Positions 51,408 through 60,087 of a stretch of 64,000 nt of DNA are shown one piece after another. The DNA is from Oscillospiraceae bacterium (GTDB lineage: Bacteria > Bacillota > Clostridia > Oscillospirales > Oscillospiraceae), in contig JAFQFA010000002.1 in assembly GCA_017398725.1 (NCBI GenBank), positions 62,001 to 126,000 on the forward strand. Direction: 5' to 3'. Made by a program: the position numbers and the translations under genes. Every line of letters starts with the position of its first letter. Position 1 is the first letter of the stretch. The notes beneath the pieces are model-generated. The model ran no database searches, had not been told where the DNA came from, and saw only the letters and a list, made by a program, of their open reading frames with translations.

Positions 51408-53564
51408 ATGAATTCTATTGCACAGACACTGGCTGAGGAACTTGGTCAAAAACTGCAGTATGTTGAAAATGTGATTGCGCTTCTTGACGAAGGCAACACC
51501 ATTCCCTTTATCGCCCGCTACCGGAAAGAAATGCACGGCACAATGGACGATACAACACTGCGTAATCTGGAAACCCGCCTGAACTATCTGCGTAATCTCC
51601 AGAGTCGAAAAGAAGAGATTCGCAATGCCATTGAAGCGCAGGGAAAATTGACAGAAGAATTGGCCGCGGCAATTGAGGCAGCGGTAACACTGGCGGAGGC
51701 AGAGGACCTGTATCGCCCCTATAAGCAAAAGCGGCGCACCCGCGCTACGGTGGCAAAGGAAAAGGGTCTGGAACCTTTGGCGTTGGCGATCTTTGCACAG
51801 GATGGGCAGAGCCCTGAGGAGCTGGCGAAGGGCTATATTGATCCGGAAAAGGGCGTTGAGACATTGGAAGATGCTTTGGCCGGCGCTTCGGATATTATTG
51901 CGGAGATGATCTCCGACGATGCCGATATCCGCAAGGCATTGCGCTTAAAAATGGAGCGGCAGGCAGTTATAACCGTGCAGGCGGAGGATGCGGATAAGGA
52001 TAGTGTTTACCGGCTGTATTATGATTTTAAATCTCCGGTTTCCCGCTTGCAGAACCATCAGATTTTGGCGATCAACCGGGGCGAAAAGGAAGAATTTCTC
52101 AAGGTGTCTCTTTCACTGCCCGGTGCAGAAGGACAGGCGGTTGTTTGTCGGGGTGCACTGAAGCCCGGCGGTGTCTTCAGCCCCTTTGTTCGGGCAGCTG
52201 CGGAAGATGCATATAGTCGTCTGATCGCGCCCAGTGCCGAGCGGGAGCTGCGCAGTGCGTTAACCGATCGTGCTGCGGAAGCAGCCATTGGTAACTTTGC
52301 GCTGAACTTAAAACCCCTTTTGATGCAGCGACCTGTCAAAGGTTTTGTGACCATGGGCTTAGACCCCGGATACCGCAACGGCTGTAAGGTTGCGGTGGTG
52401 GACGGTACCGGCCGGGTATTGGATACCAATGTGGTCTATCCCACATTCTCTCAGAAAAAGAAAGAAGAGGCCATTGCCGTCCTTTCCGGAATGATCCGTA
52501 AGCATAGCGTGCGTCACATTGCCATCGGCAACGGTACTGCTTCCCGGGAAACAGAAGCGATGACGGTGGAGATGCTCCGCAATTTCAAGGATGTCAGTTA
52601 TATGATCGTCAATGAAGCCGGTGCATCTGTGTATTCCGCGTCCAAGTTGGCGGCTGAGGAGTTCCCGGAGTTTGATGTAAATCTGCGATCTGCGGTTTCC
52701 ATTGCTCGCCGGTTGCAGGATCCGCTGGCTGAGCTTGTAAAGATCGATCCCAAGGCGATTGGCGTTGGACAATACCAGCATGATATGCCCGCAAAGCGGC
52801 TGGACGAGGCGCTGGGCGGCGTTGTAGAGGATTGCGTGAATGCCGTTGGCGTTGATTTAAACACCGCCTCTGTAAGCTTGCTGCAGCAGGTATCCGGTCT
52901 CAACGGCAGCATTGCCAAGAATATTGTAGCTTACCGGGAGGAGAATGGTGCATTTACCTCCCGTCCTCAGTTGAAGAAAGTGCCCAAATTGGGACCTAAG
53001 GCATATCAGCAGTGTGCCGGCTTCCTCCGTGTGCCGGAGAGTAAAGAAATTTTGGATAATACCGGTGTCCACCCGGAAACCTACGACGCAGCCCTGAAGC
53101 TTTTGCAGCTTTGCGGCTATACAAAGTCCGATGTGGCTGCCGGCAAGTTGGAGCAGTTAGGCGAGCGGTTTGCTGCATTGGGCGGCGAGCAGGCAAGTCA
53201 GGCGTGCGGTGTCGGTGTCCCTACCTTGGAGGATGTGGTCAAGGAACTCCAAAAGCCGGGCCGTGACCCTCGTGATGATCTGCCTGCACCCATTTTGCGG
53301 ACCGATGTGCTGGAAATGAAGGATTTAAAACCCGGTATGGTTCTGTCCGGTACTGTGCGCAATGTAATTGATTTCGGCGTGTTTGTTGACATCGGTGTGC
53401 ATCAGGATGGCTTGGTCCATATTTCGCAGGTTTGCAATCGGAAAGTCCGCCATCCTTCTGAAGTTGTACAGGTTGGTGACGTTGTTAAAGTTGCGGTGCT
53501 GGATGTGGATGTGGATCGTAAACGCATTAGCCTGACCATGAAGAATATTCCTGCAGAAGCATAA
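51408..53564 (+). CDS. tex: Tex-family S1 RNA-binding transcription accessory protein
   Basis: 718 residues. Helical N-terminal region with PFIARYRKE near residue 29-37, then a YqgF/RNase H-like domain (VTMGLDPGYRNGCKVAVVDG near 315-334), helix-hairpin-helix repeats, and a C-terminal S1 domain (GMVLSGTVRNVIDFGVFVDIG, near 640). Tex binds nucleic acid and affects transcription and stress tolerance in several bacteria. The ATG at 51408 has CGGAGG upstream. The amidohydrolase gene follows 15 bases on. Confidence 0.96.
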   Translation: MNSIAQTLAEELGQKLQYVENVIALLDEGNTIPFIARYRKEMHGTMDDTTLRNLETRLNYLRNLQSRKEEIRNAIEAQGKLTEELAAAIEAAVTLAEAEDLYRPYKQKRRTRATVAKEKGLEPLALAIFAQDGQSPEELAKGYIDPEKGVETLEDALAGASDIIAEMISDDADIRKALRLKMERQAVITVQAEDADKDSVYRLYYDFKSPVSRLQNHQILAINRGEKEEFLKVSLSLPGAEGQAVVCRGALKPGGVFSPFVRAAAEDAYSRLIAPSAERELRSALTDRAAEAAIGNFALNLKPLLMQRPVKGFVTMGLDPGYRNGCKVAVVDGTGRVLDTNVVYPTFSQKKKEEAIAVLSGMIRKHSVRHIAIGNGTASRETEAMTVEMLRNFKDVSYMIVNEAGASVYSASKLAAEEFPEFDVNLRSAVSIARRLQDPLAELVKIDPKAIGVGQYQHDMPAKRLDEALGGVVEDCVNAVGVDLNTASVSLLQQVSGLNGSIAKNIVAYREENGAFTSRPQLKKVPKLGPKAYQQCAGFLRVPESKEILDNTGVHPETYDAALKLLQLCGYTKSDVAAGKLEQLGERFAALGGEQASQACGVGVPTLEDVVKELQKPGRDPRDDLPAPILRTDVLEMKDLKPGMVLSGTVRNVIDFGVFVDIGVHQDGLVHISQVCNRKVRHPSEVVQVGDVVKVAVLDVDVDRKRISLTMKNIPAEA

Positions 53565-53579
53565 TTGGGGGCTACGAAG

Positions 53580-54722
53580 ATGATTTTGATTAAAAATGCC
53601 TGTGTTAAAACCATGGCAGGTTCTGATTTGAAAAATGGATGCGTTTTGATTGGAGATGACGGCAAAATTGCCGGGGTTGGGGAGGATCTGTCTGCACCCG
53701 AAGCCGAGATCGTGGATGCCGGCGGTCGGTTGGTGACACCCGGCTGTGTGGAGGCACATTGTCATACGGGCTTGCGGGATTTGAATGTTGCGGATTATAA
53801 CGAAAAGTCTGATCCTATTACGCCCCATTTGCGTGCCATTGATGCCGTTCACCCGCAGGATGAATATTTCTCTGATGCGGTTCGTGGCGGTGTAACCACG
53901 GTTTGCACCGGTCCCGGCAGCACCAATGTAGTGGGTGGTACTTTTGCCGCCGTCAAGACGTTTGGTGTTCGCGTGGATAAAATGGTGGTAAAAGATCCGG
54001 TTGCTATGAAATGTGCATTTGGACATAATCCGAAAAACGCATTTGGTAATGCCGGTAAAAAGCAGCCTTATACCCGCATGGCGATCGCTATGCTGTTGCG
54101 GGACCTTTTGACCAGAGCCAAGACGTATCAGGAGGAAAAAGATAGCGGTAAAAATCCGAAATATGATGCAAAGCTGGAGGCAATGCTGCCGGTGATGCGC
54201 AAGGAGATCCCGCTAAAAGCCCATGCCCACCGGGCGGATGATATTCTCACCGCGGTGCGTATTGCCAAGGAATTTGGATTAAAGATGACCTTGGACCATT
54301 GCACGGAAGGTCACCTGATTGCGGAAGAATTGGCAGAGGAAGGCTATCCTGCGTTGGTTGGTCCCACCCTCGGGGGCAAATCAAAAATGGAGCTGTTCAA
54401 TAAGACCTTTGATACCCCCGGCGTCCTCCATAAGGCTGGCTTAAAGGTTTGCATTATCACCGATGCCGGGGTGATTCCAATTCAGTTTTTGCCTATGTGT
54501 GCCGGTCTGGCAGCAAGCAGAGGCCTACCCATGGAGGAAGCGTGGAGAGCGATTACAGTCAATCCTGCCGAGGTTATGGGAATTGCGGACCGTGTAGGCA
54601 CTTTGGAACCGGGGAAGGATGCTGATGTTGTTATCTGGACTGCGGATCCTTTGACTACTATTGGCGGCGAGGCGTACATGACTTTCATCGACGGCAAGCT
54701 GGCTTGGAAGAAGGGTAATTAA
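53580..54722 (+). CDS. Metal-dependent amidohydrolase (imidazolonepropionase-like)
   Basis: 380 residues. The amidohydrolase metal motif is HCHTG near residue 62-66, with further ligands in KAHAHRADD (about 214-222), a His in LDHCTEGH and a final Asp in IITDAG (about 301-306). This set fits a binuclear or mononuclear zinc TIM-barrel hydrolase of the imidazolonepropionase/DUF amidohydrolase group. No signal peptide; the substrate cannot be told. No other his or hut genes are nearby. Its position after tex, with GGGGG upstream, makes it the end of that operon. Confidence 0.88.
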   Translation: MILIKNACVKTMAGSDLKNGCVLIGDDGKIAGVGEDLSAPEAEIVDAGGRLVTPGCVEAHCHTGLRDLNVADYNEKSDPITPHLRAIDAVHPQDEYFSDAVRGGVTTVCTGPGSTNVVGGTFAAVKTFGVRVDKMVVKDPVAMKCAFGHNPKNAFGNAGKKQPYTRMAIAMLLRDLLTRAKTYQEEKDSGKNPKYDAKLEAMLPVMRKEIPLKAHAHRADDILTAVRIAKEFGLKMTLDHCTEGHLIAEELAEEGYPALVGPTLGGKSKMELFNKTFDTPGVLHKAGLKVCIITDAGVIPIQFLPMCAGLAASRGLPMEEAWRAITVNPAEVMGIADRVGTLEPGKDADVVIWTADPLTTIGGEAYMTFIDGKLAWKKGN

Positions 54723-54725
54723 ATA

Positions 54726-54757
54726 AATAAGGTGCCGAATACCGGCACCTTATTTTT
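54726..54757 (+). terminator. Terminator of the tex-amidohydrolase operon
   Basis: AATAAGGTGCCG and CGGCACCTTATT form a 12-bp stem, followed by TTT. Confidence 0.92.
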
Positions 54758-54814
54758 ACTGAAATTAAGATTGAAAAAGCGGAAGTAAATTCTTTTCGTT
54801 TTACATTACTTCAA

Positions 54815-54843
54815 TGGACATGCCCTATAAGAAATGATATAAT
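54815..54843 (+). promoter_or_regulatory. Promoter of the lipoprotein B transcript, extended -10
   Basis: TGGACA (54815-54820), 17-bp spacer ending in TGA, TATAAT (54838-54843). It leaves a leader of about 195 bases before lipoprotein B. Confidence 0.85.
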
Positions 54844-54872
54844 TGCTATAAAAGTAGGAGGGAGATCGTGCA

Positions 54873-54929
54873 GTGACGAAATCGCTTTTTGTGAATCGGC
54901 GTTTGAAGGGCTGTGATCCTTCCGTGTAG
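54873..54929 (+). CDS. Possible 18-residue leader peptide upstream of lipoprotein B
   Basis: A GTG at 54873 lies eight bases after AGGAGGGAG and opens a frame of 18 codons (ends GCDPSV) closed by TAG. It lies wholly inside the leader of lipoprotein B. It could be a translated leader peptide or a chance frame; there is no run of a single amino acid codon that would indicate classical attenuation. From 54930 to 55045 I see no gene or clear structure. Confidence 0.35.
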   Translation: MTKSLFVNRRLKGCDPSV

Positions 54930-55045
54930 CCGGTATATCTGTCAGACGGCAGAGCAACCTAAAGCGGATTTCCAATCAGATTCTGGATTATCTGACATTC
55001 TCTACATCCATCCCTCGAAAAATACCAGATAAAGGAGCTTTCTGT

Positions 55046-56281
55046 ATGAGAAAAGTCCTGTCTATTCTTCTTTGTGCCCTGATGCTGCTGAATTTATGGG
55101 CATGCGGTAATTCAAAAATTAGTGGTGAGACAACGGCGCCTCCTGCACCCAAAGAGAAAACCAATGTGGCAGAGCCGCTCACGTGGGATAAAATCAACGC
55201 AATTCCTGTTGCGGATGACTCCATGACAGAAGAGCAGCTGCGCCAGATCTGTCTGGATGCGTTTCGCTTGCAGCTTACTTTTGGATGGACGCCGAACGTT
55301 ACCACACATTACAATAGCGGCGTAAGTGAAAAGATTTTCTATGAAGGTCAGGTCTATGGAGGTCCTCCTTACCAAAGCGGCCGATTTGGCAATATCTATA
55401 AGTGGATGTATTTCTACGACGAAGAAAACGGCATGCTTGACTTAAGCGGCGGTGTTGATACGCTGGCAAAAATTTGCAACCAGTGTACCGGTGGCGCGAT
55501 TACCGGCTGGGGGCGGGTTGTCAATACCATGCGCTTTGCCGGCACAAACGAAATGACAGAAACCGCCGGTTGTCTTCGGGTCGGTCCGTATAAATATGAT
55601 GAAAATGTAATGACCTTTGGACACCGCACGACCAATGATATTTGTTTAGATAATGGAGCTGCCGTGATGTGGGAATCCTATGCGGCACTGAAGCCGGCGG
55701 ACGGTATTGTAAACTATAACGGCAGTGCAGGCCATGTGCGCATGGTATCCGCGGTGAATGTGGTACGCACCACTGACGGTTCTGTAAATGGCTTGCAGAG
55801 CACGCTGACCTACTTAGATCAGTGGTCGGAATATACGGTTGCAACGCAATCTAACGGCATTCTCTATGAAGTGGAAGGCGGAGTGGATGTAACCATGACA
55901 TTCATGGAAGTAATGAATGCCGGCTATGTTCCGTTTACATTTGCAGAGCTTATTAAGCAGAACCCCGTGGAAAAAGCAAAGGCTGAACTGAGTCTGACGG
56001 CTGACAGCGTGCATCCCAACGATCTTGCCCGGGCGATCATACGATCCAACTATATTATGTCTGATATTACCGTTGCTGTTAAAGATGCGCAGGGAAAAGA
56101 GGTCTATCATAATGATTTTATTATTTTCAATAATTTGATGCCCTACGAAATGATCCTGAGCGGAACATTCTCAAGGGAAGAAGTAGAGCCCTATGCAGAC
56201 GGTAATCATACTGTTTGTATTAGCACACGAGTCAGTACCGGTGAAAAGATCGTGGCATATAGCGGAAAACTTATTAAATAG
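55046..56281 (+). CDS. Lipoprotein B, possible papain-fold enzyme; paralogue of lipoprotein A
   Basis: 411 residues, ATG after AAAGGAG. The lipobox LLNLWAC puts the lipidated Cys at residue 20, the same place as in lipoprotein A. A Pro/Thr/Lys-rich spacer (about 24-45) follows. The core shares TEEQLRQ, the GNIYKWMYFYDEENG stretch, Cys147 before GWGRVV, PADG then His230, and Asp258-Gln259 with lipoprotein A. The C-terminal third looks like a beta sandwich. A Cys-His-Asp triad is suggested, not proven. It stands alone between its promoter and a terminator, next to the tRNA-associated repeats. Confidence 0.85.
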   Translation: MRKVLSILLCALMLLNLWACGNSKISGETTAPPAPKEKTNVAEPLTWDKINAIPVADDSMTEEQLRQICLDAFRLQLTFGWTPNVTTHYNSGVSEKIFYEGQVYGGPPYQSGRFGNIYKWMYFYDEENGMLDLSGGVDTLAKICNQCTGGAITGWGRVVNTMRFAGTNEMTETAGCLRVGPYKYDENVMTFGHRTTNDICLDNGAAVMWESYAALKPADGIVNYNGSAGHVRMVSAVNVVRTTDGSVNGLQSTLTYLDQWSEYTVATQSNGILYEVEGGVDVTMTFMEVMNAGYVPFTFAELIKQNPVEKAKAELSLTADSVHPNDLARAIIRSNYIMSDITVAVKDAQGKEVYHNDFIIFNNLMPYEMILSGTFSREEVEPYADGNHTVCISTRVSTGEKIVAYSGKLIK

Positions 56282-56327
56282 CGCTTATTCTGCGTGATAT
56301 CAATAATTTGGCGGTTTTCTTTATAAC

Positions 56328-56365
56328 AAAAATTCCAGATACCCAAATGGGTGTCTGGAATTTTT
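56328..56365 (+). terminator. Terminator of lipoprotein B
   Basis: AAAAATTCCAGATACCC and GGGTGTCTGGAATTTTT form a long stem with one G-T pair, ending in five T that touch the first repeat. Confidence 0.92.
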
Positions 56366-56668
56366 GGTACGCCGAAAGGGACTCATTAATCATAGTAGCC
56401 ACCAGTTTTTGAACTGGTGGCAGCAACATGCCACCGGCATGTTGCATTTGGTTGGTTCGAGTCCCTTTCTGCTTGAAAAATTAAACAGGATATCCCGGAT
56501 GGGATATCCTGTTTAATGGTACGCCGAAAGGGACTCATTAATCATAGTAGCCACCAGTTTTTGAACTGGTGGCAGCAACATGCCACCGGCATGTTGCATT
56601 TGGTTGGTTCGAGTCCCTTTCTACTTAAAAAATTAAACAGGATATCCCGGATGGGATATCCTGTTTAA
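56365..56668 (-). repeat. Two 152-bp tandem repeats with tRNA-derived ends, adjacent to tRNA-Arg
   Basis: Units at 56365-56516 and 56517-56668 differ at only two positions. Each begins with the 20-bp reverse complement of the tRNA-Arg 3' end including CCA. Each contains a 96-bp core (56374-56469 and 56526-56621) bounded by GAAAGGGACTC and its exact complement. Inside are two perfect 10-bp hairpins, GCCACCAGTT (24 nt) and GCAACATGCC (23 nt). A 17-bp terminator palindrome closes each unit. The third copy of the start is the tRNA itself. Confidence 0.9.
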
Positions 56669-56669
56669 T
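56632..56669 (-). terminator. Terminator of tRNA-Arg; same palindrome also at 56480-56517
   Basis: ATTAAACAGGATATCCC and GGGATATCCTGTTTAAT form a 17-bp perfect stem with loop GGAT; T residues follow on the minus strand. It begins at the last base of the encoded CCA. Confidence 0.9.
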
Positions 56670-56745
56670 GGTACGCCGAAAGGGACTCGAACCCCCGACC
56701 TACTGATTCGTAGTCAGTCACTCTATCCAACTGAGCTATCGGCGC
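56669..56745 (-). tRNA. tRNA-Arg (anticodon ACG)
   Basis: 77 bases with encoded CCA. Acceptor GCGCCGA pairs with TCGGCGT, the D-arm has AGCTCAGTTGG, the anticodon stem ACTGA/TCAGT encloses loop CTACGAA with anticodon ACG, and the T-arm has GGTTCGAGTCC. ACG (read as inosine-CG) decodes CGU/CGC/CGA. It has its own promoter and terminator. Confidence 0.97.
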
Positions 56746-56767
56746 GTAACGCTCAAGGCGCTTAGGT

Positions 56768-56796
56768 ATAATAGCACAACATATTGCAAAATGCAA
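56768..56796 (-). promoter_or_regulatory. Promoter of tRNA-Arg
   Basis: Minus strand TTGCAT (56796-56791), 17-bp spacer, TATTAT (56773-56768), about 22 bases before the tRNA. Confidence 0.85.
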
Positions 56797-56855
56797 GCCC
56801 TTTTTTAAAAAATATTAAAATATTTATGAGGAGTTACCGGGGGTATTGCTTTGTC

Positions 56856-56884
56856 TTGACCAATCTGTGGGACTATAGTAAAAT
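56856..56884 (+). promoter_or_regulatory. Promoter of mutY
   Basis: TTGACC (56856-56861), 17-bp spacer, TAAAAT (56879-56884), 20 bases before the ATG. Confidence 0.82.
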
Positions 56885-56903
56885 ATCCGTAAGGAGGTGT
56901 CCT

Positions 56904-57947
56904 ATGGAAAAGGAATTTGAATATTCTTTGCTTCCCGGGGCGGTTCTGAACTGGTATGATTCCCATAAGCGGGATCTGCCGTGGCGTGTAGACCGGGAAC
57001 CATATCATGTTTGGCTTTCGGAGATCATGCTGCAGCAGACGCGTGTGGAAGCTGTGAAAGGCTATTACAGCCGTTTTCTTAATAAACTGCCCACGATCGA
57101 AGCTTTGGCAAATGCGGATGATGCGCTTCTGCACAAGCTCTGGGAGGGGCTTGGTTATTACAGCCGGGTTAGGAATCTGAAAAAAGCTGCAGAAAAGATT
57201 ATGAATGTCCATTGCGGCATATTTCCCGGGGAATATACGGAAGTGCTGGCTTTGCCGGGAATCGGTCCATATACGGCAGGTGCTATTTGCTCGATCTGCT
57301 TTGATCAGCCTACACCGGCGGTGGATGGCAATGTACTGCGGCTTATGACCCGTTTGCTGGACGATCATTCCAATATTGACGAAACGACTACTAAGAAAAA
57401 GATCGCACAGATCCTTCGAGATATTTATCCTGCTCGGGCAGGGGACTTTACCCAAGGATTGATGGAATTGGGCGCAACGGTTTGCGGGCCAAACACCGCA
57501 CCGGATTGCAGCGCATGTCCATGCAACCACTTTTGCTTGGGCTATCGCAACGGTACAGCATCTTCGCTACCTGTTCGGAGTTCCAAAAAGCAGCGCAGAA
57601 TGGAAAAGAAAACGGTTTTGATCTTCTCGTGTGAAGGGAAATATGCGCTTTGCAAGCGTCCGGATCAGGGACTGCTTGCGTCCATGTGGCAGTTTCCGGA
57701 ACTGGATGGCTGGCTTGACTTGGATGCCGTCATCGAACAGGTGGAGAAAAATGGTATTAAAATAGCTGAAATTATAAAGCAAGTGGAGCGAAAGCATGTG
57801 TTTACCCATATTGAATGGCATATGCGTGGTGTATATATGGAGGTTCGCACATGCGCACCCGGCTATACATGGATGGATGCGGAGCAAATCCGGCAGGAAG
57901 CTGCATTGCCAACAGCTTATCGTCTCTTTTTTGATGAATTGAATTAA
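56904..57947 (+). CDS. mutY: A/G-specific adenine DNA glycosylase MutY
   Basis: 347 residues. MutY removes adenine mispaired with 8-oxoguanine. Present are SEIMLQQTRVEAV, the helix-hairpin-helix LPGIGPYTAG, the catalytic Asp in AVDGNVLRL and the C-x6-C-x2-C-x5-C iron-sulfur loop (CGPNTAPDCSAC...C). The C-terminal NUDIX-like domain that reads 8-oxoG starts near residue 230. The ATG at 56904 is seven bases after AAGGAGG. Confidence 0.97.
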   Translation: MEKEFEYSLLPGAVLNWYDSHKRDLPWRVDREPYHVWLSEIMLQQTRVEAVKGYYSRFLNKLPTIEALANADDALLHKLWEGLGYYSRVRNLKKAAEKIMNVHCGIFPGEYTEVLALPGIGPYTAGAICSICFDQPTPAVDGNVLRLMTRLLDDHSNIDETTTKKKIAQILRDIYPARAGDFTQGLMELGATVCGPNTAPDCSACPCNHFCLGYRNGTASSLPVRSSKKQRRMEKKTVLIFSCEGKYALCKRPDQGLLASMWQFPELDGWLDLDAVIEQVEKNGIKIAEIIKQVERKHVFTHIEWHMRGVYMEVRTCAPGYTWMDAEQIRQEAALPTAYRLFFDELN

Positions 57948-57966
57948 TGTTTCTTCGCAACCTATT

Positions 57967-57998
57967 ACTGCCGTCTCGTTATCTTCGGGGCGGCAGTT
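57967..57998 (+). terminator. Possible terminator of mutY
   Basis: ACTGCCG and CGGCAGT form a 7-bp stem with a long loop, followed by TTTA. It is weaker than the other terminators here. Confidence 0.6.
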
Positions 57999-58019
57999 TA
58001 CTATATATTGTGGTTTGCC

Positions 58020-58048
58020 TTGACTTTAACACACAAAATGTGTATACT
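58020..58048 (+). promoter_or_regulatory. Promoter of the parE-parC operon
   Basis: TTGACT (58020-58025), 17-bp spacer, TATACT (58043-58048). Confidence 0.85.
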
Positions 58049-58086
58049 AAAATAGTTAAATTATGTATGTTTGGCAGGTTGTTGCT

Positions 58087-60075
58087 ATGGCTAAAAATGT
58101 TAGAAACGAATACGGTAACGAGAGTATTACAAAACTGAAGGATGAGGAGCGCGTTCGGAAACGCCCGGGTGTCATTTTCGGCTCTAATGATCTGGAAGGT
58201 TGTAAGCATGCGGTGTTTGAGATCCTTTCCAATGCATTGGACGAGGCCCGGGAAGGCCACGGAGACACCATCATTGTGACCCGCTACGCAGACCACAGTG
58301 TGGAGGTAGAGGACTTTGGCCGGGGCTGCCCTGTTGATTACAATGAGAAGGAAAAGTGCTACAACTGGGAGCTGGTGTTCTGCGAACTGTATGCCGGCGG
58401 TAAATACGGTGAAAACGGAGAGAACTACGAGTATTCTCTTGGTTTGAACGGTCTTGGCGCCTGCGCTACTCAGTACGCGTCTGAATTTTTTGATGCGATC
58501 ATCCGTCGTGATGGTTTCCGCTACGATCTGCACTTTGAAAAGGGCCGTAATGTTGGCGGAATGAAGAAAGAACCCACTGACCGCAAAAAGACCGGCTCCC
58601 TGTTCCGCTGGAAGCCGGATAATGAGGTGTTTACTGATATTGACATCCCTGCCGAATATTTCCGGGATGTTCTAAAACGGCAGGCGGTTGTAAACAAGGG
58701 CATTAAGATCCGCTTCCGCAACCAAGTGGGTGCCAAATTTGAGGAAGAGGAATACCTCTATCAGAACGGCATTTTAGAGCATATGGATCATCTGGTAGGG
58801 GATAACGCCTTTACTATGCCTGTATTCTGGGAGGCAGAACGCAGAGGCCGCGATTCTGAAAAATCTCCGGAAATGAAGCTGAAGATCACTGCGGCCCTGT
58901 GCTTTAGTAAGCAGATCGGACATTTGGAATATTACCATAATTCCTCTTGGTTGGAATACGGCGGCAGCCCGGACCGGGCAGTTCGTTCCGGTTTTGTAGC
59001 TGCTTTTGATAAATATATCCGGGATTCCGGCAAGTACAGCAAAAATGAAAGCAAAATCATTTTTCAGGATATTCAGGACAGCCTTGTGCTGATCACAAAC
59101 TGTTTCTCAACCATCGGTTGCTTTGAGAACCAGACGAAGAAGGCGGTTATTTCTAAGTTCGTTCAGGAGGCCATGACCAACTTCTTCAAGGAGAAGCTGC
59201 AGGTTTGGTTTATTGAGAACAAGCAGGAAGCGGATAAGGCTGCCGAGCAGATCCTGATCAATAAGCGGGCACGGGAAAGTGCGGAGAAGACCAAAACCAG
59301 CGTAAAAAAGAATCTGGTTGCAAAGGTGGACATCGCAAACCGTGTGCAAAAATTTGTAGATTGCCGCAGTAAGGATACAAACCTGCGGGAACTGTATATC
59401 GTGGAGGGTGATTCTGCGTTGGGTAGTGTCAAGCAGTCCCGTAACGCAGAATTTCAAGGGATTATGCCCGTACGCGGTAAGATCCTGAATTGCTTGAAAG
59501 CAGATTACAATAAGATTTTTGCCTCACCCATTATTACAGATCTAATGAAGGTGTTAGGGTGCGGTGTTGAGATTCAGGGCAAGAAAGCGAAAGAATTATC
59601 CTCTTTTGACATTTCTAATCTGCGTTGGAGTAAGATCATTATCTGTACTGACGCCGACGTAGACGGATTCCAGATCCGGACCTTGATTTTAACGATGCTT
59701 TATCGCCTTTGCCCCACGTTGATTCGGGATGGGTATGTTTATATCGCAGAATCGCCGCTTTTTGAGATCACCTACAAGGGTAAGACTTGGTTTGCCTACA
59801 ATGAGTCTGAGAAGAGCAGAATCCTTCGAGAAGATCTGGAGGGCAAAAAACCGGATAATATCCAGCGGTCCAAAGGTCTTGGTGAGAATGAGCCTGAGAT
59901 GATGGCAATGACCACTATGAATCCGGATACCCGACGGCTGATCAAGGTGATGCCGGAAGATGCAGAGCGTACCGCCCATTATTTTGATGTCCTTTTGGGC
60001 GATAATTTGAATGAGCGTAAGAATTTTATTGCTGAAAATGGCGCCAAATATCTGGAATTGGCGGATATTTCGTAA
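58087..60075 (+). CDS. parE: DNA topoisomerase IV subunit B (ParE-like)
   Basis: 662 residues. The GHKL ATPase domain has EILSNALDEA and YSLGLNGLGA. The transducer domain follows. The TOPRIM domain has YIVEGDSALGS and DADVDGFQIRTL. With ParC it decatenates and relaxes DNA. The start at ATG 58087 has only a weak ribosome binding site (CAGGTTG), so the first residues are less sure. ParE rather than GyrB is inferred from the pairing with the downstream ParC-like subunit; gyrase genes are not in the window. Confidence 0.9.
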   Translation: MAKNVRNEYGNESITKLKDEERVRKRPGVIFGSNDLEGCKHAVFEILSNALDEAREGHGDTIIVTRYADHSVEVEDFGRGCPVDYNEKEKCYNWELVFCELYAGGKYGENGENYEYSLGLNGLGACATQYASEFFDAIIRRDGFRYDLHFEKGRNVGGMKKEPTDRKKTGSLFRWKPDNEVFTDIDIPAEYFRDVLKRQAVVNKGIKIRFRNQVGAKFEEEEYLYQNGILEHMDHLVGDNAFTMPVFWEAERRGRDSEKSPEMKLKITAALCFSKQIGHLEYYHNSSWLEYGGSPDRAVRSGFVAAFDKYIRDSGKYSKNESKIIFQDIQDSLVLITNCFSTIGCFENQTKKAVISKFVQEAMTNFFKEKLQVWFIENKQEADKAAEQILINKRARESAEKTKTSVKKNLVAKVDIANRVQKFVDCRSKDTNLRELYIVEGDSALGSVKQSRNAEFQGIMPVRGKILNCLKADYNKIFASPIITDLMKVLGCGVEIQGKKAKELSSFDISNLRWSKIIICTDADVDGFQIRTLILTMLYRLCPTLIRDGYVYIAESPLFEITYKGKTWFAYNESEKSRILREDLEGKKPDNIQRSKGLGENEPEMMAMTTMNPDTRRLIKVMPEDAERTAHYFDVLLGDNLNERKNFIAENGAKYLELADIS

Positions 60076-60087
60076 GAGAGGTTTATC

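Noticed and set aside
56365..56668. CRISPR array
   Set aside because: There are only two units of 152 bp with no variable spacers, and the units derive from a tRNA end.
56669..56745. Degenerate tRNA copies within the two repeats
   Set aside because: The repeats keep only the last 20 bases of the tRNA on one side and part of the T-arm on the other; no anticodon or D-arm is present.
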